DNA of 64,000 nucleotides from Gammaproteobacteria bacterium. GTDB lineage: Bacteria > Pseudomonadota > Gammaproteobacteria > Burkholderiales > Rhodocyclaceae. Location of the stretch: assembly GCA_018824085.1 (NCBI GenBank), contig JAHJHI010000026.1, forward strand, positions 1 through 64,000, read 5' to 3'. Made by a program: the position numbers and the translations under genes. This document shows positions 27,105-35,869 of the stretch, piece after piece (position 1 is the stretch's first letter; every line of letters begins with the position of its first letter). Below the pieces are notes generated by a model. That model ran no database searches. It worked only from the letters and a program-made list of their open reading frames with translations, and was not told the DNA's origin.

Positions 27105-28085
27105 TCAATCAGAATGGATCGCGCCCAGCCGGGCGACATGCGCGCGCAGTGTTTCGACCGCCATGCCCTGCGTGATGAACACCAGTGTGGAGCGCCGGTT
27201 GGTGCCGTCCCCGTCGCCCGGCCAGGCGGCCAGGCGTTGTTCCGGATAAAGCGTGTGCTGCACGCCGTGCAGCACGGCCGGCGGCATGTCCGCCACATCG
27301 ATCAACGCCTTCATGCGCAGCAGAGCCGGACCGGCGATGGATGGCCATGCGGACAGCCACCCGGACAGGCGCGCCGCGCTGACGGGCGCATCGAGCACGA
27401 AGCGGTCGGCGCGCACGCCGTGGCCGGCATCCGCAGTGGAAGGCGCGACCGGGCGATAGCGCACCACGCCGGGCGCAGCCGGTGCGAACAGCTCCGTGGC
27501 GCGCACATCGTCGCGAAGATCCGTGTGCGGCGCGAACGGATTGAGCCGCGCCAGCGTGTCGCGCAGCCCGGCGACGTCGGCCGGCGTGGCGAGATCGGAC
27601 TTGCTGACGAGCAGGCGATCGGCGCCGGTGATCTGCCGCAGCACTTCGGGGTGCGCGTCGAGTTGCCCGCGGGCGTGCGTTGCATCCACGGTGGTCAGCG
27701 TTGTCGCGTGGGCGTAGCGCGCGGCCAGGCGCCCGTCCTGCATCAGCGTGCGCAGCACGGGCGCGGGATCGGCCAGACCGGTGGTTTCAATGATGACCCG
27801 CTCGAACTGCCGGCGCCCGCCGCGTGCGAAGCGCCAGGGCGCGTCGCGCAGCGTCTGTGCCAGATCGCTGCGCAGCGTGCAGCACACACAGCCGCTCGCG
27901 AGTTCGATCACCTGCTGCTCCGCCGAATGCGCGACAAGCAGATGATCGAGCGATGCAGCGCCGTACTCGTTGATGATGACCAGCGTGTCGGCCATGTCCG
28001 GCTGCGCCAGCAGGCGGTTGAGCAGCGTGGTTTTGCCGCTGCCGAGAAAGCCGGTCAGCAGTACGAGCGGAATGGCCGGCGTCAT
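27105..28085 (-). CDS. COG0523 (CobW/ZigA-like) metal-chaperone GTPase
   Basis: This 326-residue G3E GTPase has the P-loop LLTGFLGSGKTTLLNRLL, the metal-binding GCVCC motif near residue 65, ETTGLADPAP, SKSD as the nucleotide-specificity motif, and a C-terminal CobW_C region. The family delivers Zn, Co, Ni or Fe to client proteins. Its start codon overlaps the stop of the LysR gene (ATGA), so the two are translationally coupled. It is 55 bases upstream of selO. No zinc-uptake (Zur) box or cobalamin-synthesis gene is adjacent, so the metal is undecided. Confidence 0.9.
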   Translation of the reverse strand: MTPAIPLVLLTGFLGSGKTTLLNRLLAQPDMADTLVIINEYGAASLDHLLVAHSAEQQVIELASGCVCCTLRSDLAQTLRDAPWRFARGGRRQFERVIIETTGLADPAPVLRTLMQDGRLAARYAHATTLTTVDATHARGQLDAHPEVLRQITGADRLLVSKSDLATPADVAGLRDTLARLNPFAPHTDLRDDVRATELFAPAAPGVVRYRPVAPSTADAGHGVRADRFVLDAPVSAARLSGWLSAWPSIAGPALLRMKALIDVADMPPAVLHGVQHTLYPEQRLAAWPGDGDGTNRRSTLVFITQGMAVETLRAHVARLGAIHSD

Positions 28086-29029
28086 GCCGTCATGCCGTCG
28101 AGCAGGGCCTGGCGGGTGCGCGGGCTGTCCAGTTGCTGCAACCACCATTCGAGCGCACGACCCCGTTGTGCGCCGCTGCGCCAGGCAATGGAAAAGCGGG
28201 CAAGCGGAGTTTCCGGCGTGCGCCGCACGACGAGGCGTCCGGCGGCAACGTGCCCGCGCACGCGTGGCTCGGGCAGGAAGCCGCAGCCCAGCCCGCGCAG
28301 CTGGGCGCTGATCTTCATGTCGAGCGTCGGCACCGTCAGCACCTCCTGCCCTTGCAGCAGATTGCGTGAAGACGTGGACAGGCGCATGGCGCTGTCTGCG
28401 ATGGCGACCGCGCGATGGGCGCGGATGGTCATCGGGTCGAGTGGCTCCGTGGCGTGTGCGAGCGGGTGGTGCGGGGCGACGGCGAACACGAAGTGGATGT
28501 CGCCGAGCGGGCGCACCTGGATGCCGGCGGCGCGGGTATCGCCGCTGTCTGCGCCGATCGCAAGGTCGGCCGCGCCGGTCAGCAGCGCTTCCCACGTGCC
28601 TGACAGCACTTCCTGACGCAGCCGCAGCCGGGTGGGTGGCGCATTGCCGTCATCGTCGCGCTGATCGAGGAAGGCGCTGGTCAGGTCGAGCATTGTGCGC
28701 GGGCACATCAGCGCGTTGGCGGCGATCGTCAACTGTCCTTCCCAGCCGCTGGCGACCCGCTTGATCCGGCTGGCGACGGCGTCGAGCTCCAGCAGCAGGC
28801 GACGGCCTTCATTCAGCAGCTCACGTCCGGCCGGCGTGAGTATCGCGGTACGGCTGCTTCGATCGAACAGCAGGACGTCAAGTGCGTCTTCCAGCTGGCG
28901 CACGCTGTAGCTCAGCGCGGACGGCACCTTGCCGAGCGAACGGGCGGCGGCCGCGAAGCTGCCCGCTTCATCGATCGTGGCGATCAGCTGGATGGCGTCC
29001 GGTGTCAGCGGGTGGTCGCGCTCGGTCAC
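28082..29029 (-). CDS. LysR-family transcriptional regulator
   Basis: This 315-residue protein has an N-terminal winged helix-turn-helix (DAIQLIATIDEAGSFAAAARSLGKVPSALSYSVRQLED) and a LysR substrate-binding domain. The start is GTG at 29029 with a good SD (AGGGAG). It diverges from a flavodoxin-type gene with 167 bases between them, the usual LysR-target arrangement, and is coupled to the COG0523 gene behind it. The closest named groups regulate quinone or flavin oxidoreductases, but the inducer is unknown. Confidence 0.92.
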   Translation of the reverse strand: MTERDHPLTPDAIQLIATIDEAGSFAAAARSLGKVPSALSYSVRQLEDALDVLLFDRSSRTAILTPAGRELLNEGRRLLLELDAVASRIKRVASGWEGQLTIAANALMCPRTMLDLTSAFLDQRDDDGNAPPTRLRLRQEVLSGTWEALLTGAADLAIGADSGDTRAAGIQVRPLGDIHFVFAVAPHHPLAHATEPLDPMTIRAHRAVAIADSAMRLSTSSRNLLQGQEVLTVPTLDMKISAQLRGLGCGFLPEPRVRGHVAAGRLVVRRTPETPLARFSIAWRSGAQRGRALEWWLQQLDSPRTRQALLDGMTA

Positions 29030-29049
29030 GGGTGCGCTCCCTTTCAGGC

Positions 29050-29064
29050 TTCAAATAATTTGAA
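29050..29064. promoter_or_regulatory. Candidate LysR operator (inverted repeat)
   Basis: TTCAAAT-A-ATTTGAA is a perfect 7-base inverted repeat with one central base, 21 bases upstream of the LysR start. It fits the T-N11-A type of LysR box and is the only AT-rich dyad in the intergenic region. Confidence 0.6.
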
Positions 29065-29196
29065 TGATGATATCAGCGCCATGCGGCGATCGCGGCCCGC
29101 GATGCACCCAGAATTCAGTCATCGAACGACGCAATGCACGACCTGTGTTCGGGTTCGACTTTGTCTCATCCCACATTCATCAAGAAGGAGTTCGAC

Positions 29197-29766
29197 ATGA
29201 CTCAGGTTGCCATCGTGGTTCACAGCGGTTACGGACATACGCTTCGCATGGCGCAGTCGGTGGCGAAGGGTGCCGCCGAAGCAGCCGTGGTGCATACCGT
29301 GGAGATCGATGCGGACGGCAATGTGCCGGATGGTGCATGGGAAACGCTGCGCGCCGCGGACGCCATCGTGTTCGGCAGCCCGACCTACATGGGCAGCGTG
29401 TCCTGGCAGTTCAAGAAGTTTGCCGACGCGAGTTCCAAACCGTGGTTCGGTCAGGCGTGGAAGGACAAGCTGGCGGCCGGTTTCACGAATTCTGCGTCGA
29501 TGAACGGCGACAAGCATTCGACGCTGCACTATTTCATGACGCTGGCGATGCAGCACAGCATGCTGTGGGTGGGCACCGGCCTGATGTCCAGCAACAGCAA
29601 GGCGGCAACGCGCGAGGACGTCAACTACGTCGCGTCGTTCAGCGGCGCGATGGCGGCGACACCGTCCGACGCGGGCGTCGATGAAATGCATGCGGGTGAT
29701 CTGGAAACCGCGCGGCTGTTCGGCCTGCGCGTGGCGCAGCAGGCAGCCCGACTGACGACGGGCTGA
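29197..29766 (+). CDS. Flavodoxin-fold NAD(P)H-dependent oxidoreductase (WrbA-like)
   Basis: This 189-residue protein begins with the FMN phosphate-binding loop (IVVHSGYGHTLRMAQ). It has GSPTYMGSVSWQFKKFAD near residue 63 and KLAAGFTNSASMNGDK near 100, the WrbA/NQO-like flavodoxin pattern. It should reduce quinones or related electrophiles by two electrons. SD AAGGAG with a seven-base spacer fixes the ATG at 29197. It diverges from a LysR gene, with a candidate operator between them. Confidence 0.9.
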   Translation: MTQVAIVVHSGYGHTLRMAQSVAKGAAEAAVVHTVEIDADGNVPDGAWETLRAADAIVFGSPTYMGSVSWQFKKFADASSKPWFGQAWKDKLAAGFTNSASMNGDKHSTLHYFMTLAMQHSMLWVGTGLMSSNSKAATREDVNYVASFSGAMAATPSDAGVDEMHAGDLETARLFGLRVAQQAARLTTG

Positions 29767-29811
29767 TGGCAGGCGGCGGATGCGCGCGCAGGCGCGCGTT
29801 CGCACGCTCCA

Positions 29812-30177
29812 TCAGTAGAGTTCGGGAAAGCGCCCGAGCCAGCTCCACGACACGAACAGCAGCAGCGCGACGACGCCGGTCCAGGTGCCGGTGACGAAAC
29901 AGCAGGCCGCCGGGATGACAAATCCGGCGGTCGCGTCAAGCAGGTGGCCGGACGCGAACCAGCATGCGGTGATTGCCAGCCACTTCAGGATGAATCCGGG
30001 AAGGAAGCGCCGCATCGAGCGATTGTGCCGATAGCTTTGCGCGCGCTCGATCCGGCTTCCGCGACTGCAGTCGCGGAAATACTCGAACGGCCATATGTAG
30101 CGCCACCAGAGCCGCAGCAGCGGCTCGTCCGGTGAGCCGGCCGGATCGGCGTCAGGTTGGGGCGGGCTGTGGCGCAT
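29812..30177 (-). CDS. Small membrane protein of unknown function
   Basis: This 121-residue protein has a Trp- and Arg-rich N-terminal part (LLRLWWRYIWPFEYF). Two likely membrane spans follow (KWLAITACWFASGHLL and VVALLLFVSWSWLG), with a hydrophobic GFVIPAACCFVTG stretch between them. I do not recognise a family. The gene has the same orientation as the ppiC-bolA-yciI-yciB group but is separated from ppiC by 70 bases. GC-rich codon use looks normal, which supports a real gene. Confidence 0.65.
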   Translation of the reverse strand: MRHSPPQPDADPAGSPDEPLLRLWWRYIWPFEYFRDCSRGSRIERAQSYRHNRSMRRFLPGFILKWLAITACWFASGHLLDATAGFVIPAACCFVTGTWTGVVALLLFVSWSWLGRFPELY

Positions 30178-30247
30178 GCGTCCTCCATCATCGATTCATC
30201 CGGCCGGACGAAGCAGGGATCGAGGGCGTCGAGGCCAGGCCCCCGTG

Positions 30248-31060
30248 TTACTTGACCGTGGCTTTCTGGCGCAGTTCGTTCACGTGCGCGGCGATGGTCT
30301 GCTGTTCGAGCCGCTGGGCGATCTGCGGCTTGGCTTCTTCATAGCTGGGCAGCTTCAGGTCACGCACGTCTTCCAGCTTGATGATGTGATAGCCGAAATC
30401 GCTGCGTACCGGCTGCGGCGTGAACTTGCCCTTTTCCAGCTTGACCAGCGCTTCGGAGAACGGCTTCACGTACTGCGCCGGCGAGCTCCAGCCGAGGTCG
30501 CCGCCGCGTTCCTTGGAGCCCGGATCTTCGGAGTCCTTCGCCAGATCTTCGAATTTCTCACCGGCCTGCAGCTTGCCGATGATTTCCTTGGCCTTGTCCT
30601 CGGTCTTCACGAGGATGTGGCGCGCCTTGTATTCCTTGTCACCCAGTCCGGCCTTGACCTTGTCGTACTCGGCCTTGATCGTCGCTTCGGTGATCGGGTG
30701 GGCGCGCAGATAGTCCTGCAGATAGGCCTGGATCAGCACGGCCTGGCGGGCCAGATCAGCCTGGGCGATCAGCGCCGGATTCTTGTCGAGGCCCTTGCTG
30801 GCGGCCGCCTGGGTGATGACTTCGCGGCGGATCAGTTCCTCACGCACGGCCTGCTGCAACTGTTCGCCGTCCTGCTGACCCTGGGCGATCTGATTGCGGA
30901 TCATGACGTCGGCACGGCCCTGGGGAATCGCCTTGCCGTTGACCGTGGCAAACGCACCTTCAGCGGCAGCGGCGGGCTTTTCCTTCGCCTTCTGTGCCAT
31001 GGCGGCCGGAGCGAAGGCGGTCATGACGGCGAGGGACAGGACGGAGAGCGTGTATTTCAT
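30248..31060 (-). CDS. Parvulin-type peptidyl-prolyl isomerase
   Basis: This 270-residue protein has a signal peptide (LSLAVMTAFAPAAMAQ) and a SurA/PrsA-like N-terminal helical part. One parvulin domain follows near residues 130-235 (KARHILVKTEDKAKEII, GKLQAGEKFEDLAKDSEDPGS, GGDLGW, FGYHIIKLED). It is a periplasmic folding helper. It lies downstream of bolA, yciI and yciB on the same strand, an arrangement common in Betaproteobacteria. Confidence 0.92.
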   Translation of the reverse strand: MKYTLSVLSLAVMTAFAPAAMAQKAKEKPAAAAEGAFATVNGKAIPQGRADVMIRNQIAQGQQDGEQLQQAVREELIRREVITQAAASKGLDKNPALIAQADLARQAVLIQAYLQDYLRAHPITEATIKAEYDKVKAGLGDKEYKARHILVKTEDKAKEIIGKLQAGEKFEDLAKDSEDPGSKERGGDLGWSSPAQYVKPFSEALVKLEKGKFTPQPVRSDFGYHIIKLEDVRDLKLPSYEEAKPQIAQRLEQQTIAAHVNELRQKATVK

Positions 31061-31115
31061 CGGGTTACCTTTCGGGTGGATACCTTGTAGTGCGTACAGG
31101 AGTTCTTCTTGCCGG

Positions 31116-31400
31116 TCAGTCCGGAGCGATTTCGTCCGGTGTCCGGGCCGTGATCGACAATGCGTGAATGTCGTGCTGCATCAACTCGCCGAGCGCAGCA
31201 TAAATGATGCGGTGCCGCGCCACGGTGCGCTGGCCCGCGAAATGTTCGGACACGATTTCAAGCCGGTAGTGCCGGCCGCCGGAGCGTGCGCCCGCGTGTC
31301 CGGCGTGCAGGTGCGAGTCGTCGATGAGTTCGATGGCCTGCGGGGCCAGTGAAGACAGGCGTTCGCGGATCGAAGCTTCCAGTGCAGCCGCTCCGGTCAC
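31116..31400 (-). CDS. bolA: BolA-family protein
   Basis: This 94-residue protein has the BolA fold: the N-terminal helix ([21 protein letters not shown]), [33 protein letters not shown], and [17 protein letters not shown]. BolA proteins pair with monothiol glutaredoxins and handle [2Fe-2S] clusters. The start is GTG at 31400, overlapping the yciI stop by four bases (GTGA). No ATG in the open frame gives a correct N-terminus. Confidence 0.9.
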   Translation of the reverse strand: MTGAAALEASIRERLSSLAPQAIELIDDSHLHAGHAGARSGGRHYRLEIVSEHFAGQRTVARHRIIYAALGELMQHDIHALSITARTPDEIAPD

Positions 31401-31699
31401 GCCGGAAAGACCTTGCGGAACGGTTTGACGGTGACGCGCGAGAACACGCCCTCGGCGGTGTAGGGATCGTCTTCCATCCACTTCCTTGCGTCTTCGAGCG
31501 AATCGAATTCGGCGACGATGAGGCTGCCCGTGTATCCCGCCGCGCCGGGGTCGACGGCATCGACGGCCGGAAGCGGGCCCGCGATCAGCAGGCGGCCTTC
31601 GTCCTGCAGCGCCTGCAGGCGGGCGAGGTGCCCGGGGCGTGCTTCGGAGCGCTTCTGGAGGCTGCCGGCGACATCCTCTCCCATCAATGCGTAATACAT
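31397..31699 (-). CDS. yciI: YciI-like protein
   Basis: This 100-residue protein is of the YciI fold ([62 protein letters not shown]). It includes the conserved His near residue 24 and Asp-Pro near residue 80. The function in bacteria is unknown; the fold resembles dimeric alpha-beta barrel enzymes. It lies between yciB and bolA, translationally coupled to bolA. Confidence 0.9.
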   Translation of the reverse strand: MYYALMGEDVAGSLQKRSEARPGHLARLQALQDEGRLLIAGPLPAVDAVDPGAAGYTGSLIVAEFDSLEDARKWMEDDPYTAEGVFSRVTVKPFRKVFPA

Positions 31700-31727
31700 T
31701 CAGACCTCTTGGTTGCGGCGTATTTAA

Positions 31728-32336
31728 TCAGGAATTCTTTTCTTCGATGTGACGCGACAGCATGAAACCCTGTGCGAGCACGAACAGGAACATCAGACCC
31801 ATGCCGCCGTAGAGTTTGAAATCGACCCACGTTTCCTCGCTGTAGGTGTACGCCACATACAGATTGAGAATGCCCATGACGACGAAGAATCCGATCCACG
31901 ACGCGTTGAGGCGCGACCATATCGCATCGGGCAGTTCCATCTGCGGCTGCATCAGCTTGCGGATCAGGTTGCGCTTCAGGAACAGGGCCGAGACGCCGAG
32001 TGTGAGGGCAAACATCCAGTAGAGCACGGTCGGCTTCCACTTGATGAAGGTCGCATCGTGCAGATAGATCGTGGCGCCGCCGAACACGACGATGATGCCC
32101 AGGCTGATCCAGAGCATGACCTCCACCTTGCGTCCGCGCGCAATCAGCCACAGCACCTGGCCTATCGTGGCGACGATGGCAACCGCCGTGGCGACGAGGA
32201 TCGGCGCCTGGCTTGCGCTGATGTTGTCGCCGAGTACGCGGAGCACCAGCTCATGGGACGCGTCGGGCGACGCACCCGCGAACTTGTAGGCTGCGAAAAA
32301 GAGGAGGACCGGCAGCAGGTCAAACAGAAATTTCAT
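31728..32336 (-). CDS. yciB: Inner-membrane septation protein A (YciB)
   Basis: This 202-residue protein has five predicted membrane spans (FLFDLLPVLLFFAAYKF, ILVATAVAIVATIGQVLWL, ISLGIIVVFGGATIYL, VLYWMFALTLGVSALFL, IGFFVVMGILNLYVAYTY) and the FIKWKPT family motif. It is an inner-membrane protein connected with cell envelope synthesis and division. It is first in the group yciB, yciI, bolA, ppiC. Confidence 0.94.
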   Translation of the reverse strand: MKFLFDLLPVLLFFAAYKFAGASPDASHELVLRVLGDNISASQAPILVATAVAIVATIGQVLWLIARGRKVEVMLWISLGIIVVFGGATIYLHDATFIKWKPTVLYWMFALTLGVSALFLKRNLIRKLMQPQMELPDAIWSRLNASWIGFFVVMGILNLYVAYTYSEETWVDFKLYGGMGLMFLFVLAQGFMLSRHIEEKNS

Positions 32337-32553
32337 GGTCGCGGATTATGCCCCTCGGCCACATGGGTGTCCAACGGGGTCTTGAAGTGGGTTGAAACGG
32401 GCATGGAACTGGCTTAGCGAAGAAAAAGTGCCGGCAGGGCGCGCGAATTCATGAAGAAAGTCCCAGAAGCGGCTTGTGAAGCGCGCACAGCCTCACTATC
32501 ATCCCGTCAGGTTTTCCCGCGCGCCTTTGCGTACAACCAAGAAGGAGACTTAG

Positions 32554-32832
32554 ATGAACAAAGCAGAACTGATCGAAGCACTCGCCAAGAAAGCTGATGT
32601 ATCCAAAGCCGCTGCTGGCCGCATGCTCGACGGTTTCCTCGAGTCCGTGACCACCGAACTCAAGAAGGGTGGCAAAGTGACGCTCGTGGGTTTCGGTACG
32701 TTTGCAACCGGCAAGCGCGCTGCCCGTACCGGCCGCAATCCGCGCACCGGCGACACGATCAAGATTCCGGCTGCCAAGACCGCCAAGTTTACCGCGGGCG
32801 CTGCGCTGAAGAAGTCGATCAACAAGAAGTAA
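32554..32832 (+). CDS. hupB: HU-family DNA-binding protein
   Basis: This 92-residue histone-like protein starts [11 protein letters not shown] and has the beta-arm segment [24 protein letters not shown] followed by [13 protein letters not shown]. It forms dimers that bend DNA and compact the nucleoid. A strong SD (AAGGAG) precedes it. A good terminator lies about 90 bases after the stop. Confidence 0.97.
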   Translation: MNKAELIEALAKKADVSKAAAGRMLDGFLESVTTELKKGGKVTLVGFGTFATGKRAARTGRNPRTGDTIKIPAAKTAKFTAGAALKKSINKK

Positions 32833-32923
32833 ACAGTTTCCTTGTCCGGATGCGGCAACGCGGCCGTATTCCGGATTGACCAGCTGGCGACGAGGGTTCA
32901 TTGGTTGCGCGTCGGGTCGAAGA

Positions 32924-32960
32924 ACGGAGGTCTCCGCATGCCGGGGCCTCCGTTTTTTTT
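32924..32960 (+). terminator. Rho-independent terminator after hupB
   Basis: ACGGAGG (32924-32930) pairs with CCTCCGT (32947-32953), with inner GC-rich pairing, followed by a run of eight T's. Confidence 0.88.
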
Positions 32961-32992
32961 GTGCACTCCGGGCACGGTGGACACGGCTTTCT

Positions 32993-33421
32993 TCAATCCT
33001 CGCGCTGTGAGGTGTCGTCGCAGACCAGCGTCAGCGCGGCCGAGTTGATGCAGTAGCGCAGCCCGGTGGGGGCCGGGCCGTCTTCGAATACGTGCCCGAG
33101 ATGGGCCTTGCAGCGGTCGCAATGCACTTCCACCCGATGCGCGAACAGCGTGACGTCGTCGCAGGCGCCGATCGGCGCACCGTCCAGCGGGGCGAAGAAG
33201 CTGGGCCAGCCGGTGCCGGATTCGAACTTTGCTTCGGAGTGGAACAGCGCCGCATTGCAGCAGACGCAGTGATACGTGCCGGCCTGCCGGCAGTTCCAGT
33301 AGCGGCCGGTGAAGGCGCGTTCGGTGCCCCGTCTGCGCGTGACGCGGAATTGCTCCTCCGTCAGCCTGCGGCGCCACTCCGGGTCGCTGCACGCGGCCGG
33401 CGACTGCAGTGCGTCGTTCAT
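32993..33421 (-). CDS. msrB: Peptide-methionine (R)-S-oxide reductase MsrB
   Basis: This 142-residue protein carries both zinc CxxC motifs (CVCC and CDRC) and GTGWPSF. The catalytic Cys is in [10 protein letters not shown] near residue 125. It repairs oxidised methionine using thioredoxin. The ATG at 33421 gives the normal family start; the upstream frame to 33538 has no homology. It diverges from yaaA. Confidence 0.94.
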   Translation of the reverse strand: MNDALQSPAACSDPEWRRRLTEEQFRVTRRRGTERAFTGRYWNCRQAGTYHCVCCNAALFHSEAKFESGTGWPSFFAPLDGAPIGACDDVTLFAHRVEVHCDRCKAHLGHVFEDGPAPTGLRYCINSAALTLVCDDTSQRED

Positions 33422-33552
33422 TTTTCTCCTCCTGTCCTGCGGCGCCCGAATGATACGCGCCACTGTTTGCCGTCGCTGCTCCGACCGGCACGAGGCGCGC
33501 AGGTTCTCGAAGGTCGCGCTAACATCCCGTGTCCGCACCCATTCGTCCGATC

Positions 33553-34326
33553 ATGATCATCGTTCTGTCGCCCGCCAAGTCGCTGGACTACGAGTCTGCG
33601 CTTTCCTGGAAGACCGCCACGCAGCCCGCATTCCTCGAACGTTCGGAAGAACTCGTCGGGCTGTTGCAGAAGAAATCCCCGGCCGAGCTGTCGTCGCTGA
33701 TGGGCATTTCCGATCAGCTCGCAGCGCTCAATGTCGCGCGCTATGCCGACTGGACGCGTGAATACTCGGCGCCGCAGGGACGTCAGGCAGTGTTCGCTTT
33801 CAACGGTGACGTCTATGACGGGCTCGATGCGCGCACCCTCGACCGCGCCGGCATCAACTGGCTGCAGTCCCATGTACGGGTGCTTTCCGGCTTGTACGGC
33901 GTATTGCGCCCGCTGGACCTGATGCTGCCTTACCGGCTCGAAATGGGCACCCGCCTGGCCAACCCGCGCGGCAAGGATCTGTATGCGTTCTGGGGCGATA
34001 TTCCCGCCCGCGCACTCAACGAGGCGTTCGAGAACGATTCGAAGCCGGTGCTGGTCAACCTCGCCAGCGACGAGTACTTCAAGGCGGTGAAACGTCCTGC
34101 GCTGAAGGCGGACGTGATACAGCCGGTGTTCCAGGACTGGAAGGGTGGCCAGTACAAGGTGATCAGTTTTTTCGCCAAGCGTGCACGCGGGTTGATGGCA
34201 CGCTACGCGGCGGAACATCGCATCAGGGATGCCACGGCACTGCGCAGTTTCACCGTTGGTGGCTACGCGCTGGACGAGGACGCATCCAGTGCCGGCAAGT
34301 GGATATTCAGAAGACGCCTTGATTGA
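33553..34326 (+). CDS. yaaA: Peroxide stress protein YaaA
   Basis: This 257-residue YaaA/DUF328 protein has MIIVLSPAKSLD at the start, FNGDVYDGLDA near 80, LSGLYGVLRPLDLMLPYRLEMGT near 115, and a C-terminal KRARGLMARYA...F. In E. coli the protein limits free iron and DNA damage during peroxide stress. The ATG at 33553 matches the family N-terminus. Confidence 0.94.
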   Translation: MIIVLSPAKSLDYESALSWKTATQPAFLERSEELVGLLQKKSPAELSSLMGISDQLAALNVARYADWTREYSAPQGRQAVFAFNGDVYDGLDARTLDRAGINWLQSHVRVLSGLYGVLRPLDLMLPYRLEMGTRLANPRGKDLYAFWGDIPARALNEAFENDSKPVLVNLASDEYFKAVKRPALKADVIQPVFQDWKGGQYKVISFFAKRARGLMARYAAEHRIRDATALRSFTVGGYALDEDASSAGKWIFRRRLD

Positions 34327-34353
34327 GGCAACAACATCCGAGGAGAGAGAGCC

Positions 34354-34944
34354 ATGAAGGGAATGAAGCGGGCACTGCCGGTGCTGGTCGTTGCACTGGG
34401 GCTGTTCGGCGGGGCCGGGTCCGCCGCTGCGCAGGAAAACCAGTCAGACCGGTTCTTCCATGAATGCCGTGCTGCCTGGGCGGAGAACAATATCGGCCTG
34501 GCGGACGAACTTTGCTACAAGGCCTTGACCCATCCCGACGCGAACTCGATCACGCCCGATGCCAAATCGCAGCGCCTGTACAACTACGCGCAGCTCAAGC
34601 GCATGCTCGGCGTGTGGGACGGCGCCGAAGAGTTGCTGCGTGAATCCCTGGCGATCGAGGAAAAGCGCGCCGGATCGACGGTCGACCTGCCGCTGGCGCG
34701 TCGCCTTGCCGAGCTGTCGATCACGCTCGCGGCACAGAACAAGTGGAACGAGGGCGTGCAGGTGATAGAGCGCCTGCTGCCGGCGGCAGACCGGTTCCAG
34801 GGCGGGGAACGCGCAGCGATCGGCGAACTGTTCCGCAACTACGTGCCGCAGGTGGCAAGCGCCGGCAAGATGGATCTGGCGCGCCAGCTCAATGAGTTTT
34901 CCCAATCCGCTCCGGCGCCGGAGCCCGGTTTCGTCAATCGCTGA
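34354..34944 (+). CDS. Exported TPR-like protein, unknown function
   Basis: This 196-residue protein has a signal peptide (LVVALGLFGGAGSAAAQ) and TPR-like helical pairs (AWAENNIGLADELCYKAL, LYNYAQLKRMLGVWDGAEELLRESLAI, ARRLAELSITLAAQNKWNEGVQVIERLL). Two cysteines (ECRAAW and ELCYK) could form a disulfide. It starts 27 bases after yaaA and ends eight bases before a dienelactone hydrolase gene, so the three may be one transcript. A scaffold or partner-binding role is likely, but the partner is unknown. Confidence 0.78.
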   Translation: MKGMKRALPVLVVALGLFGGAGSAAAQENQSDRFFHECRAAWAENNIGLADELCYKALTHPDANSITPDAKSQRLYNYAQLKRMLGVWDGAEELLRESLAIEEKRAGSTVDLPLARRLAELSITLAAQNKWNEGVQVIERLLPAADRFQGGERAAIGELFRNYVPQVASAGKMDLARQLNEFSQSAPAPEPGFVNR

Positions 34945-34952
34945 GGACCATC

Positions 34953-35855
34953 ATGGACGAGTACGAAAGCTCCCTTCCGCCGTCGCCCGACCGGTCGCCT
35001 GATTCGCCACCCGATTCGCTGCAACGGCGCGATTTCCTGATCGCCGCGGGCGCCGCCGGATTCGCGCTGGCGACACAGCCGGTCATGGCGCAGGAACTCA
35101 TCACCACGCCGTCGGACGGCCTGACGACCGGTGAAACCACGATCGCCAGCGCCGACGGCAAACAGCTGCCGCTGTATTTCGCGCGACCGAAGACAAAGCC
35201 GAATCCGCCCGTCGTGCTGGTGGTCCAGGAGATCTTCGGCGTGCACGAGCACATACGCGACGTGTGCCGTCGATTTGCCCAGGCCGGCTATCTGGCGATC
35301 GCACCGGAACTGTACTTTCGCCACGGTGATCCTCGGGCATTGGGCAGCGTTCAGGAGATCATCGAGCGCATCGTGTCGAAGGTGGACGACGCGCACGCAA
35401 TGGGCGATCTCGACAGCAGTGTCGCGTGGGCGAAGACCGAGGGCGGCGACGTGACGCGGCTGAACATCACCGGCTTCTGCTGGGGCGGGCGCATCACCTG
35501 GCTGTATGCGGCGCACCAGCCGGCGTTGCGCTCGGCCGTGGCCTGGTACGGGCGCCTTGACGGCGTGCCGGGTGAGTTGACGCCGCACCAGCCGCTTGAC
35601 CTGACCGACCGGATCAAGGCGCCGGTGCTCGGCCTGTACGGCGGCAAGGACCAGGGCATTCCGGTCAGCGACGTCGAGGCGATGCGCGAGGCGCTGCAGA
35701 AGTCGTCGTCGGCCGCCGCACGCAAATCCGAAATCGTGCTCTACCCGGAAGCGCCGCACGCCTTTCACGCGGACTATCGTCCGAGCTATCAGAAGACCGA
35801 GGCGATGGACGGCTGGAAGCGCTGTCTGGCGTGGATGGCTGCGCTGAACGGCTGA
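34953..35855 (+). CDS. Dienelactone hydrolase-family protein, Tat-exported
   Basis: This 300-residue alpha/beta hydrolase has a twin-arginine signal (QRRDFLIAAGAAGFAL) that sends it folded to the periplasm. The catalytic triad is Cys in GFCWGG near residue 172, Asp in YGGKDQG near 232, and His in PHAFHADYRP near 270, as in carboxymethylenebutenolidase. The usual family enzyme is cytoplasmic and acts on dienelactone, so the substrate of an exported version is uncertain. Confidence 0.9.
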   Translation: MDEYESSLPPSPDRSPDSPPDSLQRRDFLIAAGAAGFALATQPVMAQELITTPSDGLTTGETTIASADGKQLPLYFARPKTKPNPPVVLVVQEIFGVHEHIRDVCRRFAQAGYLAIAPELYFRHGDPRALGSVQEIIERIVSKVDDAHAMGDLDSSVAWAKTEGGDVTRLNITGFCWGGRITWLYAAHQPALRSAVAWYGRLDGVPGELTPHQPLDLTDRIKAPVLGLYGGKDQGIPVSDVEAMREALQKSSSAAARKSEIVLYPEAPHAFHADYRPSYQKTEAMDGWKRCLAWMAALNG

Positions 35856-35869
35856 GTCCGCCGGGCAGC

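Noticed and set aside
32881-32923. Possible second tRNA or tRNA remnant after hupB
   Set aside because: Some bases resemble a T arm (GGGTTCATT), but no acceptor stem or anticodon arm could be paired.
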